From positions 186,001 to 250,000 of the forward strand of contig NZ_BAFP01000139.1 in the NCBI RefSeq assembly GCF_000308455.1: 64,000 nucleotides of DNA, in the 5' to 3' direction. The notes below the pieces were generated by a model. That model was not told the origin of the DNA. It saw only the letters and a list, made by a program, of their open reading frames with translations, and ran no database searches. The stretch is from Nocardia abscessus NBRC 100374. GTDB lineage: Bacteria; Actinomycetota; Actinomycetes; Mycobacteriales; Mycobacteriaceae. A program made the translations under genes and the position numbers. Shown in pieces: positions 8,485 through 18,061 of this stretch. Position 1 is the stretch's first letter; the number at the start of each line of letters is the position of its first letter.

Positions 8485-10788
8485 GTGACCGATGCCGTGC
8501 TGACGCGGCAGAATGGCACAGTGGCAGAACTGGCACTCACCGCCCGCTTGAATCCCTCCGCCGCTGACGCCCGGCGCGGGGTGGTCCGGCTGCATCCGGA
8601 GGCGCTGACCGCACTGGGATTGCGGGAGTGGGACGGAATCATCCTGGTCGGCTCACGGCGCACGGCCGCGGTGGTCGGCGTGGCGCGCCAGGGAACGCCC
8701 GCCGGGGTCGCCCTGCTCGACGACGTCACGCTGTCCAACGCCGGGTTGCGTGAAGACGCGACCGTGGTGATCTCCCCCGCCACCGTCTACGGCGCGAAAC
8801 AGATCACGGTGAGCGGCTCGGTACACGCCACCCGGACGATTCCGGGCGCGACCCTGCGGCAGGCGCTGCTCGGGAAGGTCGTCACGGTCGGCGACGCGGT
8901 CTCGCTGTTGCCGCGCGACCTCGGCCCCGACATCAGCTCCGCGGCGGCCAGCCAGGCGCTGTCACGCACTTTCGGCATCGCCTGGACCACGGAGTTGCTC
9001 ACCGTCACCGCCACCGATCCGCGCGGGCCGGTGAGCGTGCAGCCGAATACCGCGGTCGTCTGGGGCGCGGGGGCGGTAGCCGCACGCGCCGCCGCCGATC
9101 TGGCCTCGGCCGGAACCCCGATCCCGGTGGGCGAGGCCTCGCGCGGCGCCATCGAGGCCGCCGTCTTCGACACGGCCGCGGGCACCAACGGCGCCACGGT
9201 GGGCCGGATCGCGGCGCCCGGGGACGCCACCGCGATCATCTCGGTCGAAGACCTGGCCGGCGCGCGCAGCCAGGCCGCGAAGCTCGGCGAATGGCTCACC
9301 CTCGCCTTGGACGAGCCCGAACTGCTGCGCACGCTCGGCGCACGCCCGCACCTCGGCGTGCTGATCACCGGCCCGGCCGGTGTCGGCAAAGCGACGCTGG
9401 CCCGCTCGGTCGCTGCCCCGCGGCGCGTGGTGGAGCTGGACGGCCCCACCATCGGTGCGGCCGAGAGCGGGGCGCGGCTGCGCGTGGTCGCCGAGGCGGT
9501 GGCCGATATCGGTTGCGGCAAGGGCGGCGTCCTGCTGATCACCGACATCGATGCGCTGCTGCCCGCGGCCGCCGAGCCGGTCGCCACGCTCATCCTCGAC
9601 CAGTTGCGCGCCGCGATCGCCGAACCCTGCGTCGCGTTCCTCGCGACCACGGCGCATCCCGCCGGGATCGACCAGCGGCTGCGGGCACCGGACCTGTGCG
9701 ACCGCGAACTCGCGCTGCCGCTGCCGTCGGCCGCCGTGCGCAAGGCGCTGCTCGAGCAGCTGTTGCGCCGGGTGCCGACCGCGGAGCTGAAGCTCGACGA
9801 GATCGCCGCGCGCACGCCGGGATTCGTGATGTCGGATCTGGCGGCGCTGTGCCGGGAGGCGGCGCTGCGCGCGGCGTCACGGGCCAGGGAGCAGGGCGAG
9901 CCACAGCTCACCCAACCCGACCTGCTCGGCGCGCTCGAGGTCATCCGGCCGCTGTCGCGCTCCGGTATGGAGGAACTCGCCATCGGCAGCCTGAGCCTGG
10001 ACGACGTCGGCGACATGGTGGAAACCAAGCAGGCGCTGACCGAGGCGGTGCTGTGGCCGCTGCGGCACCCGGACTCCTTCGCCCGCCTCGGCATCGAGCC
10101 GCCGCGCGGGGTGCTGCTCTACGGCCCGCCCGGCTGCGGCAAGACCTTCCTGGTGCGCGCGCTGGCCGGTACCGGTCAGCTCAGCGTGCACGCGGTCAAG
10201 GGCGCCGAACTGCTGGACCGGTGGGTCGGCTCGTCGGAGCGCGCGGTGCGCGAATTGTTCCAGCGGGCGCGCGATTCCGCGCCGTCGCTGATCTTCCTGG
10301 ACGAGGTGGACGCGCTGGCCCCGCGCCGCGGCCAGAGTGCCGACGCCGGTGTCGGCGACCGGGTGGTCGCGGCACTGCTCACCGAACTCGACGGCGTGGA
10401 ACCGTTGCGTGACGTGGTGGTGCTGGGCGCGACCAACCGGCCGGAGCTGATCGACCCCGCGCTGCTGCGGCCGGGCAGGCTGGAACGGCTGGTCTTCGTA
10501 CCGCCGCCGGACGCCGCCGCCCGGCGGGAGATCCTGCGCACCGCCGGCCGCGCGGTGCCGCTGGCCGCCGACGTCGACCTGGACGCGCTCGCCGAGAAAC
10601 TGGACGGCTACTCCGCCGCCGACTGCGCGGCGCTGCTGCGCGAGTCCGCGCTCACGGCGATGCGCCGGGACATGCACGCGGCCGACGTCACCGCGGCCGA
10701 CGTGCTGGCCGCCCAGGCGGTGGTGCGGCCCTCGCTCGACCCGTCACAGATCGACACGCTGCGCCGGTACGCGGACAGCCGCGGCTAG
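8485..10788 (+). CDS. CDC48-like double AAA ATPase
   Basis: The order is an N-terminal CDC48-type double-psi barrel (about 15-120), AAA D1 and AAA D2. D1 has Walker A G-P-A-G-V-G-K near residue 296, but its Walker B reads L-L-I-T-D-I-D, without the catalytic Glu. D2 has Walker A G-P-P-G-C-G-K near 547, intact L-D-E, sensor A-T-N-R-P and the arginine-finger segment R-P-G-R-L-E-R. D1 probably binds but does not hydrolyse ATP, while D2 is the motor. The architecture and context match Rv0435c. It probably acts as a protein unfoldase or segregase; the substrate is unknown. GTG start at 8485. Confidence 0.9.
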   Translation: MTDAVLTRQNGTVAELALTARLNPSAADARRGVVRLHPEALTALGLREWDGIILVGSRRTAAVVGVARQGTPAGVALLDDVTLSNAGLREDATVVISPATVYGAKQITVSGSVHATRTIPGATLRQALLGKVVTVGDAVSLLPRDLGPDISSAAASQALSRTFGIAWTTELLTVTATDPRGPVSVQPNTAVVWGAGAVAARAAADLASAGTPIPVGEASRGAIEAAVFDTAAGTNGATVGRIAAPGDATAIISVEDLAGARSQAAKLGEWLTLALDEPELLRTLGARPHLGVLITGPAGVGKATLARSVAAPRRVVELDGPTIGAAESGARLRVVAEAVADIGCGKGGVLLITDIDALLPAAAEPVATLILDQLRAAIAEPCVAFLATTAHPAGIDQRLRAPDLCDRELALPLPSAAVRKALLEQLLRRVPTAELKLDEIAARTPGFVMSDLAALCREAALRAASRAREQGEPQLTQPDLLGALEVIRPLSRSGMEELAIGSLSLDDVGDMVETKQALTEAVLWPLRHPDSFARLGIEPPRGVLLYGPPGCGKTFLVRALAGTGQLSVHAVKGAELLDRWVGSSERAVRELFQRARDSAPSLIFLDEVDALAPRRGQSADAGVGDRVVAALLTELDGVEPLRDVVVLGATNRPELIDPALLRPGRLERLVFVPPPDAAARREILRTAGRAVPLAADVDLDALAEKLDGYSAADCAALLRESALTAMRRDMHAADVTAADVLAAQAVVRPSLDPSQIDTLRRYADSRG

Positions 10789-10923
10789 ATCACAAGCGAG
10801 GCGCGAACTTCAGCCAATCCCTGGTAATTCGGGCTACGCCGCAGTTTTCCACTCGCAGACATTTATTGGCGAATTTCCAGCAATCACAAGATCTGGTGCG
10901 CACCACGGGTATGTTCGACAATC

Positions 10924-12231
10924 GTGCGCAGGGTCAGGGTCGGCGAGATCGTCGACGCGACCACGGCCTTCACCGGAGCCGCGGTCGCGGGCGTCACGCT
11001 GTTCCTGCCGGTCACCGTCAGCGCCCAGAGCCAGTCCACGTCGTACCGGATCGCCGGCCTGCTCAACAGCGTGCCGCGCAGCGCGGCGCTGGGGGTGATC
11101 GTCGCCGTGGCGGTCGCCGTGCTGGTCTCCACCACCACGCGGCCGCTGACCGGGTGGGCGACCGCGACGGCCGCCGCCACGGCCCAGCTGATCAACCACT
11201 TCGCCGGACGCCAGGCGTCGACGGCCGAGATGCTCACCACGCAGAACTACATCGACTCGGTGTGCGCCGCGGTACTGCTCGGCGGGCTGGGAGCCGTGGT
11301 GTTGCGCCGCCCGCTGCCCGGCGCGGCCTTCGCGGTGGGCGGAGTGGGATTCTTCGGCTTCGGCGATCTGGCGGAACTGCTGAACATCAACGTGGACGCG
11401 TACGCGGTGCTGGAGACCCCGACGCGCTGGATGCTCGGCGCGGCGCTGGCCCTGCTGGTGATCAGCACCCTGCACAACTGGAAGCGCACCGAGGAGCCGA
11501 AGACGCCGCGCATGGCGATCGCACTGCCGGTGACGCCGATCCTCGCCGCCATGGTGCTCGCGCTGGTGGTCCTGGCCGGTACCGAGTGGCTGGGCCGCCA
11601 GTACAGCAAGCTGCCCGCCGAGAGCCACCTGGTCGAGATCGGGATCGTCGTCGCGGCGACGATCGTCAGCGCGACCGCCGCGGCCATGCTGCTGCCCGGC
11701 CGCGACGGCACCGGTGTCTACCTGGCCGTGAGTCTCACCGCGGCGGTCGACGCCGTGGGTTACGCGGTCCGGCCCGGCTGGACCTCCGCGGTGCTGATCG
11801 CCTTGACCGCCGCCGGACTCGCCATCGGCGCCCGCATGCCCTCGGCCGCCCTCGCCATCCTGCTGCTCGCGGGTATCGCGGTCTTCGCCATCGTCACCTC
11901 GACCTCCGCGGGGACCGTCGCCTTCGCGGTGATCAGCGGCGTCATCGCGTTGACCGCGGGTTACTGCTGCGGCACGGCGCGACCGCACTACGCGCCCAGC
12001 GGTGTGCTCGCGATCACCGCGCTCTACCTTCCCTCGGCGGTGTCGGTGATGCCGGACAAGTTCAAGGACTGGCGCGAGGACGTGACGGTGCACGACGCCA
12101 CCCCGGGCCGCACCGCGCTCGCCATCGTCATCGGCAGCGCGATCGGACTCGTCGTACTGCGCAAATTCCGGCCGCGTAGCAAGCGCCGGGCAAAGGGGCA
12201 ATCGGAAAGCGAATCATTAGCGGATATATAG
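10924..12231 (+). CDS. Unknown multi-pass membrane protein (435 aa)
   Basis: About twelve hydrophobic segments alternate with short loops. Each is Ala/Val/Leu-rich and I find no transporter signature. The last 30 residues are a basic/Ser-rich cytoplasmic tail (K-R-R-A-K-G). A conserved-looking acidic loop near residue 140 reads F-G-D-L-A-E-L-L-N-I-N-V-D-A. GTG start at 10924. It stands 136 bases after the AAA ATPase and 110 bases before the Mrp operon, on the same strand, so it may be expressed with the antiporter. No function is proposed. Confidence 0.8.
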   Translation: MRRVRVGEIVDATTAFTGAAVAGVTLFLPVTVSAQSQSTSYRIAGLLNSVPRSAALGVIVAVAVAVLVSTTTRPLTGWATATAAATAQLINHFAGRQASTAEMLTTQNYIDSVCAAVLLGGLGAVVLRRPLPGAAFAVGGVGFFGFGDLAELLNINVDAYAVLETPTRWMLGAALALLVISTLHNWKRTEEPKTPRMAIALPVTPILAAMVLALVVLAGTEWLGRQYSKLPAESHLVEIGIVVAATIVSATAAAMLLPGRDGTGVYLAVSLTAAVDAVGYAVRPGWTSAVLIALTAAGLAIGARMPSAALAILLLAGIAVFAIVTSTSAGTVAFAVISGVIALTAGYCCGTARPHYAPSGVLAITALYLPSAVSVMPDKFKDWREDVTVHDATPGRTALAIVIGSAIGLVVLRKFRPRSKRRAKGQSESESLADI

Positions 12232-12341
12232 CCGCTGTTCCCGCGGATGGCGGACGCCATACTTACCCCTTCCGCGAAAAATGCAGGCTTTACGTAGGAT
12301 TGTCCAGGACACCCCGCCGCCCCTACCCGACGGAGTGAAGT

Positions 12342-15248
12342 TTGCTCGCAATCCTGCTCGCTCATGCCGCAGCCGCCTTGACGGCACCGCTGTGGGTGCG
12401 GGCACTGGGGCGCAACGCTTTCTACCTGTTGGCCGCGGTGCCACTCGGCTGTCTCGGCTGGGTGATTGCGAATTGGTCCGAGCCGCAGCGCGTTCGCCTG
12501 AGCTGGGCGCCGAGCATCGCATTGAACATCGATCTGCGGTTCGACACGCTCGCGGCGGTGCTGTGCGCGCTCGTCCTGGGCATCGGAGCGCTGGTCCTGG
12601 TCTACTGCGCCAGGTACTTCGAGAACGACCAGGCGCGGCTCGGGGTGTTCGCCGCCGAGCTGGTCGCGTTCGCCGGCGCCATGTTCGGCCTGGTCACCAG
12701 CGACAACATGGTGCTGCTGTATGTGTTCTGGGAAGCGACGACGGTGCTGTCGTTCCTGCTGATCGGTCACAACGCCGAGCAGGCGGCCAGCCGCAGGGCC
12801 GCGATCCAGGCCCTGCTGGTGACCGGCGCGGGCGGATTGGCGATGCTGGCAGGCATCGTCGTGCTGGGCACGGCGAACGGCAGCTATCTGCTGTCGGATC
12901 TGCTCGCGAATCAGCCGCCGAGCGGGGTCGCGGTCGACGTCGCGGTGGCGCTGCTGCTGGTGGGCGCGCTCACCAAATCCGCGGTGGTGCCACTGCATTT
13001 CTGGCTGCCCGGCGCGATGGCGGCGCCGACGCCGGTGAGCGCGTACCTGCACGCCGCGGCGATGGTGAAGGCAGGCGTGTACCTGATCGCCCGGCTCGCA
13101 CCGGTCTTCGCGCAGAGCCCGGTGTGGCATCCGCTGGTGCTCACCCTCGGCCTGGCGTCGATGCTGCTGGCGGGGCTGCGATCATTCCAGGTAGTCGACC
13201 TGAAACTGGTGCTGGCCTTCGGCACGGTGAGCCAGCTGGGATTCCTGATCGTGCTGGTCGGCATCGGCACGCCCGACGCCGCGCTGGCGGGCGTGACGAT
13301 GATCGTCGCGCACGCGCTGTTCAAAGCGTGCCTGTTCCTGGTGGTCGGGATCATCGATCACGGTGCGGGAACGCGCGACCTGCGCAGGCTGTCCGGTCTC
13401 GGCCGCCGCGCTCCGGTGCTGTACGGCACCGCGATCCTCGCGGCGCTCAGTATGGCCGGCATCCCGCCGCTGCTCGGTTTCGTCGGCAAAGAAAGCGCGC
13501 TGAGCGCCGTCATGAACGCGGACGTACTCACCGCGCCCGCACGCGGGGCGGTGCTGGCCTGCGTCGTGCTCGGTTCGATACTGACGGTCGCTTACAGCAT
13601 CAGGTTCGTCCAGGGCGCATTCGCCGACAAGGGTGTCGAAGGTGAGCCCGCTCCCGGCGCCACCACACCGCTCGCCCACCACCCGAGCGAAGTGCCCGTC
13701 GCCGCGGGCCGGCCGGAACCCGAGGACCATCTCCGCTGGCACCCCCCGGGTGCGCTCTTCCTGGCGTCACCGGTGCTCCTCGCCGTCGCGGGCCTGGTGG
13801 CCGGTCTCGCGCCGTCCTGGTTGGACGCACGGTTGCGCCCCTACGCCGAAACGCTTGCCGGCACGCCGGTTTCCCATCTGGCGCTGTGGCACGGCTTCGG
13901 CCCCGCCCTGGCGGCGACCCTGCTGATCGTCGTCGGCGGCGTCCTGCTGTACCGGCTGCGCGACCGCTTCCCGGAATCGGACCACCCCCGCCTGGGCAAT
14001 GCCGACCGGGCCTACGACGCCACGCTGCGCGCGATGGACACCCTCTCCCTGCGGATGACCGGCGCCGTACAGCGTGGGTCGCTGCCGCTGAGCCAGGCCA
14101 CGATCCTGGTCACACTGATCATCCTGCCGACCGTCCTGCTCGCCCTGGGCACCCGTACCGGAGTCACGTTGCGCCTGTGGGATTCGCCGCTGCAATCGGC
14201 CATCGGGGCGATCATGGTGGTCACCGCGCTCGCCGCGACGGTGCTGCGCAACCGGTTGGCGAGCGTGCTGGTCGTCGGTGTGACCGGATACGGCAGTGGT
14301 GTGATCTTCGCGCTGCACGGCGCGCCCGACCTCGCGCTCACCCAATTCCTGGTGGAGACGCTGACGCTGGTGATCTTCGTTCTCGTGCTGCGCGTTTTTC
14401 CCGCGCGGATCGAGGCGAGCCGCAGGACCGCGTTCAAGGTGCGCAGGGCGCTACTGGCGGTGGGAACGGGAACGGTGGTCGCGGTCCTGGCCGGGTTCGC
14501 CGTCGCGGCCCGCACCGCCGAACCCGTCTGGCCTCGGATCCCCGACGCCGCCTACGAGTTCGGCGGCGGCAAGAACGCCGTCAACGTCTTGCTCGTCGAC
14601 CTGCGGGCATGGGACACCCTCGGCGAGATCTCGGTGCTCGTCGTCGCCGCGACCGGCGTGGCCTCACTGGTCTTCCGCAGCAGGCGTTTCGGCAGCGCGC
14701 CACGGGCGGCGGACTCTCCCGACTATGATCCGGCGCTGGTGAGCTGGCTGCCCGCGGGCCGGTTGGTCGACCGGGCCGAGCGGTCGATGGTCCTGCAGAT
14801 CACCACGCGCCTGGTGTTCCCCACCATCATGGTGTTGTCGGTCTACTTCTTCTTCTCCGGCCACAACGCCCCCGGCGGTGGCTTCGCGGGTGGGCTCACC
14901 GCCGGGCTCGCGCTGACCCTGCGGTATCTCGCGGGTGGCCGCTACGAGCTGGGTGAGGCGCTCCCCGTAGACGCGGGCCACGTCCTCGGGGCGGGCCTCA
15001 CGCTGGCGGCGGGCACCGCGGTGTCGTCGCTGCTGCTCGGCGCGCCTCCGCTGTCCTCGGCGATCATCGAGGTTTCGCTGCCGGTGGTCGGGCACGTCAA
15101 GGTGGTCACCGCGCTGCTGTTCGATCTCGGCGTCTATCTCATCGTGGTCGGCCTGGTGCTGGACGTGCTGCGCAGCCTCGGCGCGCGGCTGGACAGCGAG
15201 CTGGCCGACGCCGAGACCCCCTCGGCGAACGGGGGTTCCGGCGCATGA
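12342..15248 (+). CDS. mnhA: Na+/H+ antiporter subunit A fused to subunit B (MnhA/MrpA-MnhB)
   Basis: This is the large subunit of a Mrp-type multisubunit cation/proton antiporter, related to NADH dehydrogenase ND5. Residues 1-500 carry the ND5-like core, with the conserved K-A/G-A-x-x-P-L-H-F-W-L-P type segment and the P-A/T-P-V-S-A-Y-L-H-A loop. A MrpA-specific region follows. The last 150 residues (from about 820, with S-G-H-N-A-P-G-G-G-F-A-G-G) are the MnhB domain, which in many bacteria is a separate gene. The TTG start at 12342 follows GGAGTGAAG. It heads a six-gene operon with 4-base overlaps throughout. Confidence 0.93.
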   Translation: MLAILLAHAAAALTAPLWVRALGRNAFYLLAAVPLGCLGWVIANWSEPQRVRLSWAPSIALNIDLRFDTLAAVLCALVLGIGALVLVYCARYFENDQARLGVFAAELVAFAGAMFGLVTSDNMVLLYVFWEATTVLSFLLIGHNAEQAASRRAAIQALLVTGAGGLAMLAGIVVLGTANGSYLLSDLLANQPPSGVAVDVAVALLLVGALTKSAVVPLHFWLPGAMAAPTPVSAYLHAAAMVKAGVYLIARLAPVFAQSPVWHPLVLTLGLASMLLAGLRSFQVVDLKLVLAFGTVSQLGFLIVLVGIGTPDAALAGVTMIVAHALFKACLFLVVGIIDHGAGTRDLRRLSGLGRRAPVLYGTAILAALSMAGIPPLLGFVGKESALSAVMNADVLTAPARGAVLACVVLGSILTVAYSIRFVQGAFADKGVEGEPAPGATTPLAHHPSEVPVAAGRPEPEDHLRWHPPGALFLASPVLLAVAGLVAGLAPSWLDARLRPYAETLAGTPVSHLALWHGFGPALAATLLIVVGGVLLYRLRDRFPESDHPRLGNADRAYDATLRAMDTLSLRMTGAVQRGSLPLSQATILVTLIILPTVLLALGTRTGVTLRLWDSPLQSAIGAIMVVTALAATVLRNRLASVLVVGVTGYGSGVIFALHGAPDLALTQFLVETLTLVIFVLVLRVFPARIEASRRTAFKVRRALLAVGTGTVVAVLAGFAVAARTAEPVWPRIPDAAYEFGGGKNAVNVLLVDLRAWDTLGEISVLVVAATGVASLVFRSRRFGSAPRAADSPDYDPALVSWLPAGRLVDRAERSMVLQITTRLVFPTIMVLSVYFFFSGHNAPGGGFAGGLTAGLALTLRYLAGGRYELGEALPVDAGHVLGAGLTLAAGTAVSSLLLGAPPLSSAIIEVSLPVVGHVKVVTALLFDLGVYLIVVGLVLDVLRSLGARLDSELADAETPSANGGSGA

Positions 15249-15622
15249 CGGCCAACCTGACCTTGCTGGTGGTGATCGGTGTCCTGGTCGCGTGCGGGGT
15301 GTACCTGATCCTGGAACGCGCGGTGTCGAAGATGCTGCTCGGGTTGATCCTGTTCGGCAACGCGGTGAACCTGCTGATCCTCACCGCGGGCGGCGGCGAC
15401 GGTAAGCCGCCCATCCACGGCGCCGCCGACACCGAGGAGATGGCCGACCCGCTCGCCCAGGCGATGGTGCTCACCGCGATCGTGATCACCATGGGCATCG
15501 CGGCATTCGTGCTCGCCCTCGCCTACCGCGCCTACATGCTCACCACCAGCGACGACGTCGCCAACGACGAGGAAGACGCGGAGGTCGCCCGGCGGCGGGC
15601 CGGAGAGGATCCGGAGACGTGA
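15245..15622 (+). CDS. mnhC: Na+/H+ antiporter subunit C (MnhC/MrpC)
   Basis: The 125-residue protein is related to NuoK, with three transmembrane helices. It carries the family's helix G-L-I-L-F-G-N-A-V-N-L-L and the P-L-A-Q-A-M-V-L-T-A-I-V-I segment, then an acidic C-terminal tail. The ATG overlaps the subunit A stop by 4 bases, and its own stop overlaps subunit D. It is a membrane part of the Mrp complex. Confidence 0.93.
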   Translation: MTANLTLLVVIGVLVACGVYLILERAVSKMLLGLILFGNAVNLLILTAGGGDGKPPIHGAADTEEMADPLAQAMVLTAIVITMGIAAFVLALAYRAYMLTTSDDVANDEEDAEVARRRAGEDPET

Positions 15623-17232
15623 CCCCCGCTTCCGGCCTGCTGCCGATCCTCATGCCGCTGCCGGTGCTCGTTCCGCTGCTCGGCGCCGCGGCCACGCTCG
15701 TCTTCGGCCGCAGGCCCCGGATCCAGAGCGCGGTCAGCGTCGGCGCGCTGTCCTGCGTCGTGGTGATCTGCGGCCTGCTGCTGTTCCTGGCCGACCGGCA
15801 CGGCACCACCGCGTTGCAGGTCGGCAACTGGGCGGCCCCGATCGGCATCACGCTGGTGGTGGACCGGCTCTCGGCGGCGATGCTGCTCGTCTCGTCGATC
15901 GTGCTGTTGTCGGTCGCGCTCTACGGCGCGGGCCAGAACATCCGCGACGGCGACGAGCGGCAGCCGACCTCCATCTACCGGCCCACATATCTGGTTCTGA
16001 CCGCCGGTGTCTCGGCCGCCTTCCTCGCCGGTGACCTTTTCAACCTCTTCGTGGGCTTCGAAATTCTGCTCGCGGCGTCGTTCGTGCTGCTCACCGTGGG
16101 CGCGACCACCGAACGCATCCGGGCGGGCGTGGCCTACGTGATGGTGTCGATGGTCGCGTCACTGATCTTCCTCACCGGCATCGGACTGACCTACGCGGCC
16201 ACCGGGACACTGAATCTCGCCCAGCTCGCCGTCCGGTTCGGCGCCGTGCCGGAGGGCACGCGCACGGCCGTCTTCGCGGTGCTGCTGGTGGCGTTCGGCA
16301 TCAAGGCAGCCGTCTTCCCGCTGTCGAACTGGCTGCCCGACTCCTATCCGACCGCCCCGGCCCCGGTCACCGCCGTGTTCGCCGGCCTGCTCACCAAAGT
16401 CGGTGTCTACGCGATCATCCGGACGCACTCGCTGCTGTTTCCCGACGGCGGCTTCGACTCGGTGCTACTGGTGTGCGGCCTGCTCACCATGCTCGTGGGC
16501 ATCCTCGGCGCCATCGCGCAGAGCGACATCCGCCGTCTGCTGTCGTTCACGCTGGTCAGCCACATCGGATACATGGTGTTCGGGGTCGGGCTGGCCAATG
16601 CGGCCGGGCTGGCGGGCGCGGTGTTCTACGTGGCGCACCACATTCTGGTGCAGACCGCGCTGTTCCTGGTGGCCGGACTGATCGAGCGGCAAGCTGGATC
16701 GACCTCGCTGCGCCGACTGGGCGGGCTCGCCGCGGTGAGCCCGCTGCTGGCCGTGCTGTTCTTGGTTCCCGCGCTCAATCTCGGTGGCATTCCCCCGTTC
16801 TCGGGGTTCATCGGCAAGGTGGCGCTCCTGCAGGCGGGCGCCGAGAAGGGCAGCGTGCTGGCCTGGGTGCTGGTGGGCGGCGCTGTGCTCACCAGTCTGC
16901 TCACCCTCTATACCGTGGCCCGGGTATGGAGCAAAGTGTTCTGGCGACCGCGCGAAGACGCGCCCGAGGGCCATCTCACCGCGGCGAAGCCGCCGACGTT
17001 GATCGAGGACACGACCGACGTGCACTACGACGAGCGCACCGATCCCGGCCGGATGCCGCCGCTGATGGTGCTGTCCACGGCGGCGCTCGTCACGGTCGGT
17101 CTGTGCCTGGCGGTCCTGGCAGGCCCGATCCTCGCGATCGCCGACCGGGCGGCGATCGACCTGCGCGATCCCGGCGTGTACATCAATGCGGTGCTGGGCG
17201 GCTCGCCCGGCGAACCGGGAGGTCCGCGATGA
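15619..17232 (+). CDS. mnhD: Na+/H+ antiporter subunit D (MnhD/MrpD)
   Basis: This is a proton-translocating subunit related to NuoM/N. About 14 transmembrane helices include the diagnostic K-A-A-V-F-P-L-S-N-W-L-P-D-S-Y and the A-P-A-P-V-T-A-V-F-A-G-L-L-T-K-V-G-V-Y-A segments, which hold the essential Lys residues. GTG start at 15619, in a GTGA overlap with subunit C. The 537-residue length is normal for the family. Confidence 0.93.
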   Translation: MTPASGLLPILMPLPVLVPLLGAAATLVFGRRPRIQSAVSVGALSCVVVICGLLLFLADRHGTTALQVGNWAAPIGITLVVDRLSAAMLLVSSIVLLSVALYGAGQNIRDGDERQPTSIYRPTYLVLTAGVSAAFLAGDLFNLFVGFEILLAASFVLLTVGATTERIRAGVAYVMVSMVASLIFLTGIGLTYAATGTLNLAQLAVRFGAVPEGTRTAVFAVLLVAFGIKAAVFPLSNWLPDSYPTAPAPVTAVFAGLLTKVGVYAIIRTHSLLFPDGGFDSVLLVCGLLTMLVGILGAIAQSDIRRLLSFTLVSHIGYMVFGVGLANAAGLAGAVFYVAHHILVQTALFLVAGLIERQAGSTSLRRLGGLAAVSPLLAVLFLVPALNLGGIPPFSGFIGKVALLQAGAEKGSVLAWVLVGGAVLTSLLTLYTVARVWSKVFWRPREDAPEGHLTAAKPPTLIEDTTDVHYDERTDPGRMPPLMVLSTAALVTVGLCLAVLAGPILAIADRAAIDLRDPGVYINAVLGGSPGEPGGPR

Positions 17233-17804
17233 GCGCCGAGCAGACCCGGCGGGGCCCGCGGCGCGACACGGTGGTCCGGGTCGGCATCCTGGTGTGGCTC
17301 ACCGTGGTCTGGCTCGCCCTGTGGGGCGATCTCAGCGTCGCGAACATACTGGGCGGGCTGGTGGTCGGCGCACTGATCATGGTGGCGCTGCCGCTGCCGA
17401 GAGTGCCGGTGACCGGTCGGTTGAATCCGCTTCCGCTGGTCGAATTGATCGTGGTGAGTGCGTATTACGCGCTGAAGTCGAGTCTCCAGGTCGCGTGGTT
17501 CGCGATCCGCCCCGCCGGGGCGCCGGTGTCCGGGGTCCTGCGGGTGTACTCGGCCACGCGGTCGGATCTGGTGCTGGTGCTGTGGACCGACGTGCTCAAC
17601 CTGATCCCCGGCACCATGGTGCTGGAGATCGACCGCGGGCGCTGCGTCGTCTACGTGCACGTCCTCGACGTGGGCAGCGACGCGGCCGTGGCCGAGTTCT
17701 ACCGGACCACGCGACGATTGGAACGCCTGCTGATCGAAGTGTTCGAACGCCCGACCGGATGGCCGCACTCCCGGCCGACCACACCACCGGAGGTGACAGG
17801 GTGA
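17229..17804 (+). CDS. mnhE: Na+/H+ antiporter subunit E (MnhE/MrpE)
   Basis: The 191-residue protein has two or three N-terminal membrane helices and a cytoplasmic domain. The family segment N-L-I-P-G-T-M-V-L-E-I-D is present, followed by V-H-V-L-D-V. ATG 17229 overlaps subunit D and the stop overlaps subunit F. It is needed for assembly or activity of Mrp complexes in other bacteria. Confidence 0.92.
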   Translation: MSAEQTRRGPRRDTVVRVGILVWLTVVWLALWGDLSVANILGGLVVGALIMVALPLPRVPVTGRLNPLPLVELIVVSAYYALKSSLQVAWFAIRPAGAPVSGVLRVYSATRSDLVLVLWTDVLNLIPGTMVLEIDRGRCVVYVHVLDVGSDAAVAEFYRTTRRLERLLIEVFERPTGWPHSRPTTPPEVTG

Positions 17805-18061
17805 CCGTCGTCGCCGTCCTCGCCGCCGTCATCCTGGCCGCGGCCGCCCTGCTCACCACCTACCGCGTCGTGGTGGGACCGAGCACCCTGGACCGGGTCG
17901 TCGCCGTCGACTCGCTGATGGCCATCGCCGCCTCCGGACTGGCCGTGTGGGCGGCCTACAGCGCCGACACCACCGTGGTGCCCGCGATCGTGGTGCTGGC
18001 GCTGGTCGGCTTCCTCGGCTCGGCCGCGGTGTCCCGATTCCGGGTGCGGGACGAAAAATGA
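17801..18061 (+). CDS. mnhF: Na+/H+ antiporter subunit F (MnhF/MrpF)
   Basis: This 86-residue protein has three transmembrane helices. R-V-V-V-G-P-S-T-L-D-R-V-V-A-V-D is the MrpF hallmark and A-L-V-G-F-L-G-S-A-A-V-S-R-F the C-terminal helix. GTG 17801 lies in a GTGA overlap with subunit E, and an ATGA overlap leads to subunit G. Confidence 0.92.
   Translation: MTVVAVLAAVILAAAALLTTYRVVVGPSTLDRVVAVDSLMAIAASGLAVWAAYSADTTVVPAIVVLALVGFLGSAAVSRFRVRDEK

Noticed and set aside
10834-12201. 455-codon minus-strand frame over the unknown membrane protein
   Set aside because: The product is Arg/Gly/His-rich and shadows a hydrophobic plus-strand gene, the usual antisense artefact of high-G+C DNA.
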